The notes below the pieces were generated by a model. The model made no database searches and was not told the DNA's origin. It saw only the letters and a list, made by a program, of their open reading frames with translations. A program made the translations under genes and the position numbers. From Phaeovulum molybdatiresistens (GTDB lineage: Bacteria > Pseudomonadota > Alphaproteobacteria > Rhodobacterales > Rhodobacteraceae), in contig NZ_JAMJFX010000020.1 in assembly GCF_023544865.1 (NCBI RefSeq), forward strand, positions 1 through 64,000: a stretch of DNA of 64,000 bases, read 5' to 3'. This document shows positions 33,550 through 42,461 of this stretch, piece by piece; the stretch's first letter is position 1, and each line of letters starts with the position of its first letter.

Positions 33550-34362
33550 GTGACCGAAGCCGCCACTATCCCGCCCGTCAAGACCCTGCCCGACGCCCAG
33601 ACCGTGACCGCGGTCACGCATTGGACCGACACGCTGTTTTCCTTCCGCGTGACGCGCCCCGCCTCGTTGCGGTTCCGCTCGGGCGAATTCGTGATGATCG
33701 GTCTCTTGGATGACCGCGGCAAGCCGCTACTGCGGGCCTATTCCATCGCCTCGCCCAACTGGGATGAGGAACTGGAATTCTATTCAATCAAGGTGCCCGA
33801 CGGCCCGCTGACCAGCCGCCTGCAGCATATCCAGCCGGGCGATCAGATCATCCTGCGCCCGAAACCCGTGGGCACGCTGGTGCATGATGCGCTGCTGCCC
33901 GGCAAGCGGGTGTGGTTCCTGGCCACCGGCACCGGCATCGCGCCCTTTGCGTCGCTGATGCGCGACCCCGAAACCTATGAGAAATACGATCAGGTCATCA
34001 TGATGCACACCTGCCGCACGGTGGCCGAACTGGAATACGGTCGCCAGCTGGTCGAGGGCCTGAAGGACGACGAGCTGATCGGCGAGATGGTCGAAGGCAA
34101 GCTGCTGTATTACCCCACCACCACGCGCGAGGATTTCCACCACACCGGCCGGATCACCGACAACCTGACCTCGGGCAAGGTCTTTGCCGATCTGGGGCTG
34201 ATGCCGATGGACCCGGCCAGCGATCGCGCGATGGTCTGTGGCAGCCTGGCCTTCAACATCGACGTCAAGAAGGTGCTGGAGGATTTCGGCCTGCGTGAGG
34301 GCGCCAATTCCGAGCCGCGCGAATATGTGGTGGAAAAGGCCTTTGTCGGCGACGGGATCTAA
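33550..34362 (+). CDS. fpr: Ferredoxin/flavodoxin--NADP+ reductase
   Basis: A 270-residue FAD enzyme. The FAD site has RAYSIASPNW and the isoalloxazine-stacking region, and the NADP site has FLATGTGIAPFASL and a C-terminal end AFVGDGI. It is of the bacterial subclass with a short aromatic-less tail. It moves electrons between NADP(H) and ferredoxin or flavodoxin, and could serve sulfite reductase and the P450. Start follows GAGGAGACC. The FNR box upstream suggests low-oxygen control. Confidence 0.94.
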   Translation: MTEAATIPPVKTLPDAQTVTAVTHWTDTLFSFRVTRPASLRFRSGEFVMIGLLDDRGKPLLRAYSIASPNWDEELEFYSIKVPDGPLTSRLQHIQPGDQIILRPKPVGTLVHDALLPGKRVWFLATGTGIAPFASLMRDPETYEKYDQVIMMHTCRTVAELEYGRQLVEGLKDDELIGEMVEGKLLYYPTTTREDFHHTGRITDNLTSGKVFADLGLMPMDPASDRAMVCGSLAFNIDVKKVLEDFGLREGANSEPREYVVEKAFVGDGI

Positions 34363-34412
34363 CCCGGGGTCCGGCCTGTCACGCTGGCCTTTCACATTGA
34401 CCACGAACATGA

Positions 34413-34439
34413 AAAGGCCGCCGGAAACCGGCGGCCTTT
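34413..34439. terminator. Bidirectional terminator between fpr and the Ala-rich protein gene
   Basis: AAAGGCCGCCGG (34413-34424) and CCGGCGGCCTTT (34428-34439) form a 12-bp perfect stem with an AAA loop. The A and T ends supply a short U tract in both directions. It lies between convergent genes. Confidence 0.8.
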
Positions 34440-34459
34440 GGCAATAATGGCGGGTGGGC

Positions 34460-35065
34460 TTACTGGCCCAGGGCCTTCTTCACCTCTTCCACGACCTGAT
34501 CGGTCAGCGCGGGATTGGCGCGGGCCGAGTCGATCAGCGCCTGAAGCGAGCCTTTCAGCGCCGGATCGATCGCGGCGGCCTCGATCATGGCCGCGGCCTG
34601 ATCCAGCGGGCCGGGCGCGGTCTCGGTGGTGGCTTCGGCGGTGGCGGCCTCGGTCGTGCCCTCGGTCACGGCGGTGGCGGCTTCGCTGACGGCTTCAACG
34701 GCGGCCTCGGTCGCGGCTTCGGCGGCTTCGGCAGCCTCGGTCGCGGCTTCGGTCGCCGCGTCAACGGCGGCCTCGGTCGCGGCGGCGGCGGCTTCGCCTG
34801 CGGCCTCAACGGCGGTGCTGGCAGCCTCGGTCGCGGCCTCGGCGGCCTCGGTCGCCGCATCCGTTGCGGCTTCGACGGCGGCTTCGGTGGCCACCGCTGC
34901 GGCCTCGGCGGCCTCGGTCGCGGCCTGTTCCGCGGCCTTGGCGGCATCAGCCGCGGCCTGCTCGGCCTGCTCGGCCGCCTGCTGGGCCTGTTGCGAATTC
35001 ATGTAGAAATAGGCGCCCGCCGCAATTGCTGCGACGATCACCACCAGAGCCAATATCTTGTTCAT
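34460..35065 (-). CDS. Membrane-anchored alanine/glutamate-rich helical repeat protein
   Basis: A 201-residue protein with three parts. An N-terminal membrane helix (about 4-22) is followed by a 120-residue segment built from degenerate A-T-E-A-A / E-A-A units (residues 28-150) with almost no residue other than A, E, T, V, D, S and G. The C-terminal block of about 45 residues ([20 protein letters not shown] onward) is ordinary. The repeat should form one long amphipathic helix or coiled coil projecting into the periplasm. I do not recognise a family. It could be a spacer or envelope tether; a low-complexity protein is also possible. Confidence 0.75.
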   Translation of the reverse strand: MNKILALVVIVAAIAAGAYFYMNSQQAQQAAEQAEQAAADAAKAAEQAATEAAEAAAVATEAAVEAATDAATEAAEAATEAASTAVEAAGEAAAAATEAAVDAATEAATEAAEAAEAATEAAVEAVSEAATAVTEGTTEAATAEATTETAPGPLDQAAAMIEAAAIDPALKGSLQALIDSARANPALTDQVVEEVKKALGQ

Positions 35066-35256
35066 TTCCCACTCCTTTTGTCAGGAGACCATTGTCTGCG
35101 CGCGTTGTATGGCATCCGCGGCCCCGAATGAAAAGCCACAATGCCGCGATGCAGAATCCGCGATTGTTGCGCCTGCGCGCGAATCCGGTTGAAAGCGGGG
35201 GCCAGCAGGCTTATTTTGCGCGCCATTCTTGGAATGGCCATAGAAGGAGTGCCACC

Positions 35257-35796
<540 letters not shown>

Positions 35797-35820
35797 GTCT
35801 TGCGGCAGAACCGCAACCGA

Positions 35821-35849
35821 ACCCTCCCCCTGCGGGGAGGGTTTTTTTT
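35821..35849 (+). terminator. Rho-independent terminator of infC
   Basis: ACCCTCCCC and GGGGAGGGT form a 9-bp stem with a CTGC loop, followed by eight T residues. It starts 25 bp after the infC stop codon. It is the clearest intrinsic terminator in the window. Confidence 0.92.
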
Positions 35850-35940
35850 ATCGCCCGATCAACTCTTTGTGGGCAAACGTCATTTGCCCGATGCCCCGGC
35901 CTGTGGGACCAAGGCCCCGATCCGCAGACAGGAGAGGGAC

Positions 35941-36537
35941 ATGCCCGACACCAACCGTTTTACCCGCCGCCGTTTCGCCGCCCTGACCACGGGGATGACC
36001 GCCGGGCTGATTGCCGCGCCGGGCCTGCTGGCCGCCGAAACCGCCCGCCCGCAGGGCACCGAAGGCGATGCGGTGACGCGGCGCAACACCTCGGCCTTCC
36101 GGGCGCAACGCTGGCAGGATCATTTCGACAGCCTTGGCCCGGCGACGATCCTAGCCGATACCGTATCGCGCGCGCTGCATTTCTGGGCCGGGGATGGCAG
36201 CGATTACCGGATCTATCCGACCTCGGTGCCGCTGACCGAAGAACTGACCAAGCGTGGCTATACCAAGATCGTGCGCAAGCGCGTGGGCCCAGACTGGACG
36301 CCGACGCCGTCAATGATGGAGCGCAACCCGGAGCTACGTTACATGCCCCCCGGGCCCGACAACCCGCTGGGCACCCATGCGATGTATCTGTCCTGGCCCG
36401 CCTATATCATCCACGGCACCCATGACACGCGCAAGATCGGCCGACGGTCGTCGGACGGGTGCATCGGGCTTTACAATGAGATGATTGCCGAACTGTTCAC
36501 CCTGGCCCCCGTGGGCACGCAGGTCCGCATCATCTGA
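35941..36537 (+). CDS. L,D-transpeptidase (YkuD family) with Tat signal
   Basis: A 198-residue exported enzyme. The N-terminus has twin arginines (TRRRFAALTTG) and a hydrophobic stretch ending near the AAE at residue 34. The YkuD catalytic region is IHGTHD..RKIGRRSSDGCIGLYNEM, with His and the nucleophile Cys in SDGCIG. It would crosslink or attach proteins to peptidoglycan in the periplasm. The start at 35941 has GGAGAGGG just before it. It is a single gene after the infC terminator, ending in a hairpin. Confidence 0.9.
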   Translation: MPDTNRFTRRRFAALTTGMTAGLIAAPGLLAAETARPQGTEGDAVTRRNTSAFRAQRWQDHFDSLGPATILADTVSRALHFWAGDGSDYRIYPTSVPLTEELTKRGYTKIVRKRVGPDWTPTPSMMERNPELRYMPPGPDNPLGTHAMYLSWPAYIIHGTHDTRKIGRRSSDGCIGLYNEMIAELFTLAPVGTQVRII

Positions 36538-36564
36538 CCCCGAACCCCACCCCCGAAAATTAGA

Positions 36565-36593
36565 AGCGCTGCGGGAGGGAGGCCCGCAGCGCT
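36565..36593. terminator. Perfect 11-bp hairpin after the L,D-transpeptidase gene
   Basis: AGCGCTGCGGG (36565-36575) and CCCGCAGCGCT (36583-36593) form a perfect stem with a 7-base purine-rich loop AGGGAGG, followed by only TT. It lies 27 bp after the stop codon. It could be a terminator or a small-RNA-like structure; the loop contains an anti-ribosome-binding-site-free AGGGAGG that itself resembles a Shine-Dalgarno. Confidence 0.55.
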
Positions 36594-36714
36594 TTGGGGA
36601 TCTTGCGAGGGAGAGCGCATCGATCCTCGGGCAGGTTCCGGCGGCGGGAGGGCCGCGTTTCAGGGAGATTGGAACCTGTTGAAGCCTGTTTAGGCCGCAG
36701 GGCCCGCAGCGACC

Positions 36715-36728
36715 TTGACCTAGGTCAA
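36715..36728. promoter_or_regulatory. FNR/NnrR-type palindrome TTGAC-CTAG-GTCAA
   Basis: The 14-bp core, extended by C and G to a 16-bp perfect palindrome (36714-36729), matches the CRP/FNR-superfamily half site TTGAC with GTCAA. It lies about 100 bp upstream of the glycosyltransferase start at 36828. Paracoccus-type FNR and NO-responsive regulators recognise very similar sites, so the downstream gene, or an unannotated transcript in the gap, may be controlled by low oxygen or nitric oxide. Confidence 0.6.
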
Positions 36729-36827
36729 GTTGCCCCGCGCACGGGGTGCGACAAAATGGCAGCGGCAGATGGCGGACGAAATCCACCGCCCCTTGCCGCG
36801 GCGCGCGGATACGGGCAACGTGGCGCC

Positions 36828-37898
36828 ATGCGTTATCTTGCGATCCTGACGGTCAAGAACGAAGCCGCTTTCCTGCTGGATTGGCTGGCCCATCACCGCG
36901 CCGTGGGGTTCACGGATTTTCTTGTCTTTTCCAACGATTGCAGCGACGGCACCGATGCGATGCTGGACCGGCTGCAGGATCTGGGCCAGCTGACCCACCT
37001 GCCCAACCCCGGCCCCTGGCCGCGCGGGCCGCAATGGGCCGCGCTGAAGGCGGCCGAGCGTCACCCGCTGATGGCCACGGCGGATTGGGTTCTGGTGCTG
37101 GACATTGACGAATACGTCAACATCCACGCGGGCGACGGCACGCTTGAAGCGCTGCGCGCCGCCCTGCCGATGGCGAGTGCGATTCCGCTGACCTGGCGGT
37201 TGTTTGGCAATTGCGGCGTGGTGCGCCATGTCGATCAGCCAGTGACCACGCAATTCACCCGCGCCGCCCCACGGCAGATGATCTGGCCCTGGCGGGCGGC
37301 GCTGTTCAAGACGCTGTTTCGCAACGATGGCAGCTATCGCAAGCTGGGCGTGCACCGCCCGCGCAACCCCGACCCCGCGCGCCTGCCCGCGCAGCGCTGG
37401 TTTGGCGGATCGGGGCGCGAACTGCCCGCGCTATATCACCGCGGGCGGCTGTTTTCGCCCTTGGGCGAGGACAATTACACCCTGGCGCAGCTGAACCATT
37501 ACGCCTTGGGCGCGATGGACAGCTATGTGCTGAAATGCGACCGCGGCCGCGCCAACCGCGAGGCCGGGGCCTTTGATCTGTCCTACTGGGTCGAGCGCAA
37601 TTTCTGCGCCGAGGAAGACCACACAATCGCGCGCCTGACCGATGCCGCCGCCGCCCTGCGCGCCGATCTGCGCGCCGATCCGGTGCTGGGCGCGCTGCAC
37701 GATTCTGCGCTGCATTGGCGGCTCGCGCGATTCGAGGCGCTGATGGCGCACGAAGACTACCGCGGCCTGTTCGGCCGGCTGCTGATGACCCCGCCCAGCC
37801 GCCCGCTTGCACCCGCCGCGGCGCGCTTCATCACCGACCACGCCCGGCGCGCGGCGGAACGGGATGCGGAAACAAACCCCGACGCGCCCGAGGATTGA
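36828..37898 (+). CDS. Glycosyltransferase family 2-like protein (PF13704 type)
   Basis: A 356-residue cytosolic protein. It begins MRYLAILTVKNEAAFLLDWLAHHRAVGFTDFLVFSNDC, the start of the Glyco_tranf_2_4 type, and carries the D-x-D in VLVLDIDEYVN near residues 89-99. The rest has WRLFGNCG, HRPRNPDPAR and a C-terminal helical region. The ATG at 36828 is where homology starts; no strong ribosome site is visible. The acceptor is unknown; such genes often decorate surface polysaccharides. The FNR-like palindrome upstream is notable. Confidence 0.85.
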   Translation: MRYLAILTVKNEAAFLLDWLAHHRAVGFTDFLVFSNDCSDGTDAMLDRLQDLGQLTHLPNPGPWPRGPQWAALKAAERHPLMATADWVLVLDIDEYVNIHAGDGTLEALRAALPMASAIPLTWRLFGNCGVVRHVDQPVTTQFTRAAPRQMIWPWRAALFKTLFRNDGSYRKLGVHRPRNPDPARLPAQRWFGGSGRELPALYHRGRLFSPLGEDNYTLAQLNHYALGAMDSYVLKCDRGRANREAGAFDLSYWVERNFCAEEDHTIARLTDAAAALRADLRADPVLGALHDSALHWRLARFEALMAHEDYRGLFGRLLMTPPSRPLAPAAARFITDHARRAAERDAETNPDAPED

Positions 37899-38036
37899 GA
37901 AGGCCTGCGGAACAATCCATCACAATTCCGAGCAAACTCCGCAATTCCGCCCGCTTTGGGGTATGATCGGATAGTGTCATCAGACCGACATCATCTTGAC
38001 CTGCAGGACCGCAATCCGCTGATGGAAGACAACACG

Positions 38037-38978
38037 ATGCCCATGCGCGCGCCCGGCCTGGACGCCTGGCAGGCCCGGATCGAAGAGATCGGCGAGGACG
38101 AGGGTTATTACCAACGCCTCGGCCCGGCCCATGCGGCGCTGTTTGCCGATGCCGCGCCCGTGCTGCTGGTCAGTTTCGAAAGCCGCGACGCGATCCGCGC
38201 GGGGGGCGGCGATCAGCTGCCTTTCGGCCTGCGGGCTGCGCAGAAGGCGGGCTGGTCCAGCCTGACGCTGATCGCCGATCACGACAGCTGGTTCCGTGAT
38301 CCCAAGGTCTATGGCTATTTCGATCGCCTGGTCGATGAGGCCTTCTTTGAGGATTTCGACCGCGTCGTATTCTATGGCGCGGGTCCGGGCGGCTATGCGG
38401 CGGCGGCCTTTTCGGTCGCGGCGCCGGGATGCACGGTGGTAGCGCTGCAACCGCAGGCGACGCTGGACCCGCGGCTGGCGGGCTGGGACACGCGGTTTTC
38501 CCGCCAGCGGCGCGCCGATTTCACCACCCGCTACGGCTATGCCCCCGACATGATCGAGGCGGCGGCGCGGGTTCTGCTGATCCATGACCCGCTGTCACGG
38601 CTGGATGCGATGCATGCCGCGCTGTTCCGCCGCCCCCATGTCATCACCCTGCCCTGCCCGGGCCTGGGCGATCCGGTCGATGTGATGCTGGCGGAAATGG
38701 GTGTGCTGGAACCGCTTCTGGCGCTTGCGATGCAGGATCAGGCCGATGCGGCGGCGTTCTGGCGGCTGTATCGCGCGCGCCGTGACCTGCCGCGCTATCT
38801 GCGCGCGCTGTCGGCGCGGCTGGATGCGGGGGGGCGGATCTGGCTGAATGCGCTGTTGTGCCGCAATGCCGCGCATCGGCTTGACGCGCCGCGCTTTCGC
38901 GCGCGGCTGGCAACGCTGGAAGAGGCGCTGGCGCAACAGGGCCGCAGCCTGCCCCCGATGCGCGGCCCGGGCACCTGA
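38037..38978 (+). CDS. Uncharacterised protein with a GAGPGGYAA motif
   Basis: A 313-residue protein. I chose the ATG at 38037 because GGAAGA lies 7 bp before it; a second ATG lies 6 bp further in and another 15 bp upstream. The middle has RVVFYGAGPGGYAAAAFSVAAPG then VALQPQATLDPRLAGWDTRF, looking like an alpha/beta fold with a nucleophile-elbow-like turn, but G replaces the usual Ser. The C-terminal 100 residues are helical and arginine-rich. I recall relatives in Rhodobacterales sometimes labelled phosphoadenosine phosphosulfate reductase, but no such motif is visible. Function unknown. Confidence 0.75.
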   Translation: MPMRAPGLDAWQARIEEIGEDEGYYQRLGPAHAALFADAAPVLLVSFESRDAIRAGGGDQLPFGLRAAQKAGWSSLTLIADHDSWFRDPKVYGYFDRLVDEAFFEDFDRVVFYGAGPGGYAAAAFSVAAPGCTVVALQPQATLDPRLAGWDTRFSRQRRADFTTRYGYAPDMIEAAARVLLIHDPLSRLDAMHAALFRRPHVITLPCPGLGDPVDVMLAEMGVLEPLLALAMQDQADAAAFWRLYRARRDLPRYLRALSARLDAGGRIWLNALLCRNAAHRLDAPRFRARLATLEEALAQQGRSLPPMRGPGT

Positions 38979-39005
38979 CATCCAGGGCCGTGCGGTCCGC
39001 CGCAA

Positions 39006-39335
39006 TCAGGCGTTTGAGGCAGGCGGCACGCCCTCGGACTCATCGGGCTCATCCTCATCATCGGTGTGCAGATGCGCCACGTGATGCTGGACCTGACGGC
39101 GGCCATGATGCGCGTCAACCGGGGCGAACAGCGGCGCCGGCGTAAAGGATTCGGCCACGGTCCGCACCCGAAGGCCCAACGCCCCCAGCGCACGCAGCAA
39201 TTCTTCATTGGCGCGCACCAGCAGACGATCATCCTCGATCTGGCAGGGCGCGCGGAACTGCCCGATGCAAAGCGCCGCCAGCACCAGATCACCGCGCACT
39301 TCGGTCAGGGTCAGCATTTCGGATTTGTCGGGCAT
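39006..39335 (-). CDS. Small uncharacterised protein with His/Asp-rich tail
   Basis: A 109-residue protein whose start is fixed by GGAGG 5 bp before the ATG at 39335. The body (about residues 1-75) looks globular, with ALCIGQFRAPCQIEDDRLLVRANEELLRALGALG. The tail is rich in His then acidic residues (HHGRRQVQHHVAHLHTDDEDEPDESEG), which may bind metal or simply be disordered. I do not recognise a family. It stands alone on the minus strand, convergent with the gene before it. Confidence 0.65.
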   Translation of the reverse strand: MPDKSEMLTLTEVRGDLVLAALCIGQFRAPCQIEDDRLLVRANEELLRALGALGLRVRTVAESFTPAPLFAPVDAHHGRRQVQHHVAHLHTDDEDEPDESEGVPPASNA

Positions 39336-39521
39336 CTTGCCTCCTTGCCGCATATCACGGGCCCGGCCACCGGGCTGGTGCGGCAAGTATCGGCGGGGCG
39401 CGGTCCTTGGGCAAGGGCAAAGCGAGGATCGACGATCCAACCCGCTTGCCCGGTCACGCGCCCCGGACCACAGTCAGACGGCCCCGCCCGCCTGCGCGGG
39501 CCGGGCCAGAATTGGCGCGCC

Positions 39522-39761
39522 TTAGCGGTGCATCAGATCGCGCAGCACATGCGGCACGATCAGATCGCGGGTCAGGCCCATGCGCGCCAGTTCGGCATCG
39601 CTCAGCGCCTCAAGACGCGCGATTTCTGCGCTGCGGCGTGCCGCCTGACGCTCGACCGAGGCCATCATCGCGCCCCAGATGCGGGCCGGGACCGACAGGA
39701 CCGGCGAAAGGATCGAAAGGGCGCTTTTTTCCTTGGGCGCAAGGGCAGATGTGAAAGCCAT
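39522..39761 (-). CDS. DUF1127 small protein
   Basis: A 79-residue basic protein. The C-terminal half has the DUF1127 pattern LEALSDAELARMGLTRDLIVPHVLRDLM. The family is common in alphaproteobacteria; some members in Rhodobacter and Agrobacterium affect small-RNA and stress regulation. CAGGAG lies just before its ATG, and a GCGGGC/GCCCGC hairpin lies in the leader (39789-39805). A role in stress is inferred from the family only. Confidence 0.82.
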   Translation of the reverse strand: MAFTSALAPKEKSALSILSPVLSVPARIWGAMMASVERQAARRSAEIARLEALSDAELARMGLTRDLIVPHVLRDLMHR

Positions 39762-39904
39762 GACGACTGTCTCCTGATAATCAACTTGCGGGCTAGTGGC
39801 CCGCGTTGACGCTCAGATAGGATAGGCTTGGCGGCGGTTCCAGCGCCAATGCTGCAACGCAGCTATGCGCCTGCGGCATTGCCGGTAAAGAAGGGGTCAA
39901 CGCA

Positions 39905-40213
39905 CTACGGACAGCGATAGGCGTCGGCGCGCACCAGATAGACATCCTGCCCCGGCTCGACCCGTTCAAAGACCACATGACTGGCGCCATCCTGCCGGGC
40001 CTGATCCATGATCTTGTTGCGCGCATAGCGCAGGCCCTGGTCGGCCAGAAGCGGGCCATAGACCTCCGGCTTCATCGAGATGCGCGAAACCAGCGTGCAA
40101 CCGGCCACCTCGGTCGCATCCGCCGCGCGCACACCGGCCACCCCGGTGAAACCCGGGTCGTTGCAGGCGGCCAGGAGGAACAGGGGCAGGATCAGGGCGG
40201 GAACGGGGCGCAT
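39905..40213 (-). CDS. DUF4156-like lipoprotein
   Basis: A 102-residue predicted lipoprotein: signal LILPLFLLAAC with the lipobox Cys at about residue 17, then a small domain with GLRYARNKIMDQARQDGASHVVFERVE, the DUF4156 pattern. I take the ATG at 40213, with GAGG upstream, because the signal peptide starts there. It would be anchored in the outer or inner membrane facing the periplasm. It is divergent from pyrC; function unknown. Confidence 0.82.
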   Translation of the reverse strand: MRPVPALILPLFLLAACNDPGFTGVAGVRAADATEVAGCTLVSRISMKPEVYGPLLADQGLRYARNKIMDQARQDGASHVVFERVEPGQDVYLVRADAYRCP

Positions 40214-40349
40214 GGCAACCTCTGGCAGGACATGTGGCGCGATGCTGCCGCGCCCGCCCGCCGCCCGCAAGACCCAAGGCGCGCATCGGGCCGGATTGGG
40301 CGCAATTCCGCCTCTGGATTCGCATCCGCGCCCGGTGTAGGGCAAGGAC

Positions 40350-41390
40350 ATGACCCAGATCACGCTTCGCCGCCCCGACGACTGGCACCTGCACCTGCGC
40401 GATGGCGCCATGCTGCAGGCTGTCCTGCCCGAAACCACGCGCCATTTCGCGCGCGCGATCATCATGCCGAACCTTGTGCCGCCGGTGGTGACCGGGGCGC
40501 AGGCAGCCGCCTATCGCGACCGCATCCTGGCCGCCCTGCCCGAAGGCGCGGTGTTTGAACCGCTGATGACGCTTTACCTGACCGAGGATACCGACCCGGC
40601 CGATGTCGCGGCTGCCGCGGCCTCTGGTCTGGTCAAGGCGGTCAAGCTCTATCCGGCAGGGGCCACGACCAATTCCCATTCCGGAGTGCGCGATTTCGAC
40701 AAGGTCCGCGGCGTGCTGGACAAGATGGCCGAAATCGGCCTGCCGCTCTGCGTGCATGGCGAGGTGACCACCCCCGAGGTCGACATCTTCGACCGCGAGG
40801 CGGTCTTCATCGACACCGTGCTGGACCCGCTGCGCCGCGCCACACCGGGGCTGCGCGTGGTAATGGAACATGTCACCACCCGCGACGGCGTGGACTATGC
40901 CCGCAGCCAGGGCGATGATCTGGGCGCCACGATCACCACGCACCACCTGATCATCAACCGCAACCACATCCTGGTGGGCGGGATCAAGCCGCATTACTAC
41001 TGCCTGCCCGTCGCCAAGCGCGAGGAACACCGGCTGGCGCTCCGCGCCGCCGCCACCTCGGGCGAGGCACGCTTTTTCCTGGGCACCGATTCCGCGCCGC
41101 ACCCCGACCACCTGAAGGAACACCCCTGCGGCTGCGCCGGTTGCTTCACCGCGACCAACACGATGCAGCTTCTGGCGCATGTCTTCGAAGAGGAAGGCGC
41201 GCTCGACCGGCTGGAGGCCTTCAGCAGCCTGAACGGCCCCGCCTTCTACCGCCTGCCCGTGAATGACGCCCGCCTGACGCTGGAAAAGACCGACGCCCCC
41301 GCGCACTGGCCCGACAAGATCGAAACCGGCGCGGGCCCCGTCACCGTCTTCAACCCGGGCTTCCCGGTCCATTGGCATGTGAAAGGATGA
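40350..41390 (+). CDS. pyrC: Dihydroorotase (homodimeric, class II type)
   Basis: A 346-residue zinc enzyme of pyrimidine synthesis, converting carbamoyl aspartate to dihydroorotate. The metal-binding HLHLRDG is near residue 12, the carboxylated Lys is in KAVKLYPAG, and [21 protein letters not shown] and the Asp in LGTDSAPH follow. Length matches the E. coli-like class. An inverted repeat pair follows, then pyrE, the next-but-one step of the pathway. Confidence 0.96.
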   Translation: MTQITLRRPDDWHLHLRDGAMLQAVLPETTRHFARAIIMPNLVPPVVTGAQAAAYRDRILAALPEGAVFEPLMTLYLTEDTDPADVAAAAASGLVKAVKLYPAGATTNSHSGVRDFDKVRGVLDKMAEIGLPLCVHGEVTTPEVDIFDREAVFIDTVLDPLRRATPGLRVVMEHVTTRDGVDYARSQGDDLGATITTHHLIINRNHILVGGIKPHYYCLPVAKREEHRLALRAAATSGEARFFLGTDSAPHPDHLKEHPCGCAGCFTATNTMQLLAHVFEEEGALDRLEAFSSLNGPAFYRLPVNDARLTLEKTDAPAHWPDKIETGAGPVTVFNPGFPVHWHVKG

Positions 41391-41391
41391 G

Positions 41392-41476
41392 GCTTCTTCT
41401 TGGCTGAAATACTCCCCGCGGAGCGGCCAACGGTTGGGCCAGGAGCCTCCGGCGGGAGTATTTGGACCAAGAAGAC
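41392..41476. repeat. Inverted pair of dispersed repeats between pyrC and pyrE
   Basis: The left copy (minus orientation) reads GCTTCTTCTTGGCTGAAATACTCC, and the right copy (plus) GGGAGTATTTGGACCAAGAAGACG. They face each other across a CGCGGAGCG..GGCCAACGGTTGGGCC centre. Together they can form a long hairpin in the pyrC-pyrE transcript, so they may attenuate or stabilise it. Confidence 0.78.
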
Positions 41477-41506
41477 GCGCAGATCCGCTAAGACAAAGGT
41501 ATGACC

Positions 41507-42187
41507 ATGATCCCCTCCGCCTACCCCGCCAAGGAAGAAATCGCCCGGCTGACCGCGCGCGCGCTGCTGGAAATCAAGGCGGTGCATTTCAACGCGGCAG
41601 AGCCTTTCACGCTGGCCTCGGGCCTGCCCTCGCCGACCTATATCGACTGCCGCAAGCTGATCAGCTATCCGCGCATCCGGTCCACCCTGATGGATTTCCT
41701 GGCCGTCACCGTGATGCGCGAGGCCGGGTTCGAGGCGTTTGACAACATCGCGGGCGGCGAAACCGCAGGCATTCCCTTTGCGGCAATGGTGGCCGAACGG
41801 CTGGCCCTGCCCATGACCTATGTGCGCAAGAAGCCCAAAGGCTATGGCCGCAACGCCCGCATCGAGGGCGCCATGACCGAGGGGCAGCGGGTGCTGCTGG
41901 TCGAGGATCTGACGACCGATGGCGGATCGAAACTGTCCTTTGTCGATGCGATCCGCGAAACCGGGGCCAGCTGCGGCCATACGGCGGTGATCTTTTACTA
42001 TGGCATCTTCCCCGAAACGATTCCGACGCTGGAAAACCACGGGGTCAAGCTGCATCACCTGTGCACCTGGTGGGACGTTCTGGCCGAAGCGCGCGCGCAA
42101 GGCGCCTTTGATGCGGCCACGCTGGATGAGGTCGAGGCTTTCCTGACCGCCCCGCGCCCCTGGCAAGAGGCGCGCCGCAAGGCCTGA
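41507..42187 (+). CDS. pyrE: Orotate phosphoribosyltransferase
   Basis: A 226-residue enzyme adding the ribose 5-phosphate to orotate. The PRPP-binding motif is [14 protein letters not shown], and [12 protein letters not shown] carries the catalytic flexible loop. I choose the ATG at 41507 because AAAGG lies 7 bp before it; an ATG two codons earlier (41501) has almost no spacing from that site. It follows pyrC after the repeat pair. Confidence 0.94.
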   Translation: MIPSAYPAKEEIARLTARALLEIKAVHFNAAEPFTLASGLPSPTYIDCRKLISYPRIRSTLMDFLAVTVMREAGFEAFDNIAGGETAGIPFAAMVAERLALPMTYVRKKPKGYGRNARIEGAMTEGQRVLLVEDLTTDGGSKLSFVDAIRETGASCGHTAVIFYYGIFPETIPTLENHGVKLHHLCTWWDVLAEARAQGAFDAATLDEVEAFLTAPRPWQEARRKA

Positions 42188-42461
42188 ACCGCAGGCCTTC
42201 GCCCCCGCCCGGCGCCGCTGGCCGGGGGTGATTTTCCCGGGGACAGGTCTGTGGACAAACTGGGGATGGTTGCGCACCCGAATCGCGCGCGCCGCCCCCG
42301 GATCGACAGGACACCACGACATGTGGTAGCTTGCGTGAAACAAACAGCTAAAACGCCGGTCAACCGGGGGCGGTCAGGCGGCCTTTTCCCCCAAGTTATC
42401 CCGATAGGCACCATCCACCGATTGGGCTATGGGATCGACCAGGCGAGACAAGAGGCAGAGC
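42188..42461. other. Intergenic region upstream of dnaB
   Basis: The 274-bp gap holds the dnaB promoter. Visible signals are the dyads ACCAC-GACAT-GTGGT (42313-42327) and CCGGT-CA-ACCGG (42356-42367). A TTATCCCG stretch also occurs but is too short to call a DnaA box. No gene or RNA was recognised. Confidence 0.4.

Noticed and set aside
39336..39521. Small-RNA cluster after the DUF1127 gene
   Set aside because: Some Rhodobacter DUF1127 genes are followed by small RNAs with repeated CCUCC loops. No repeated CCTCC hairpins are visible here.
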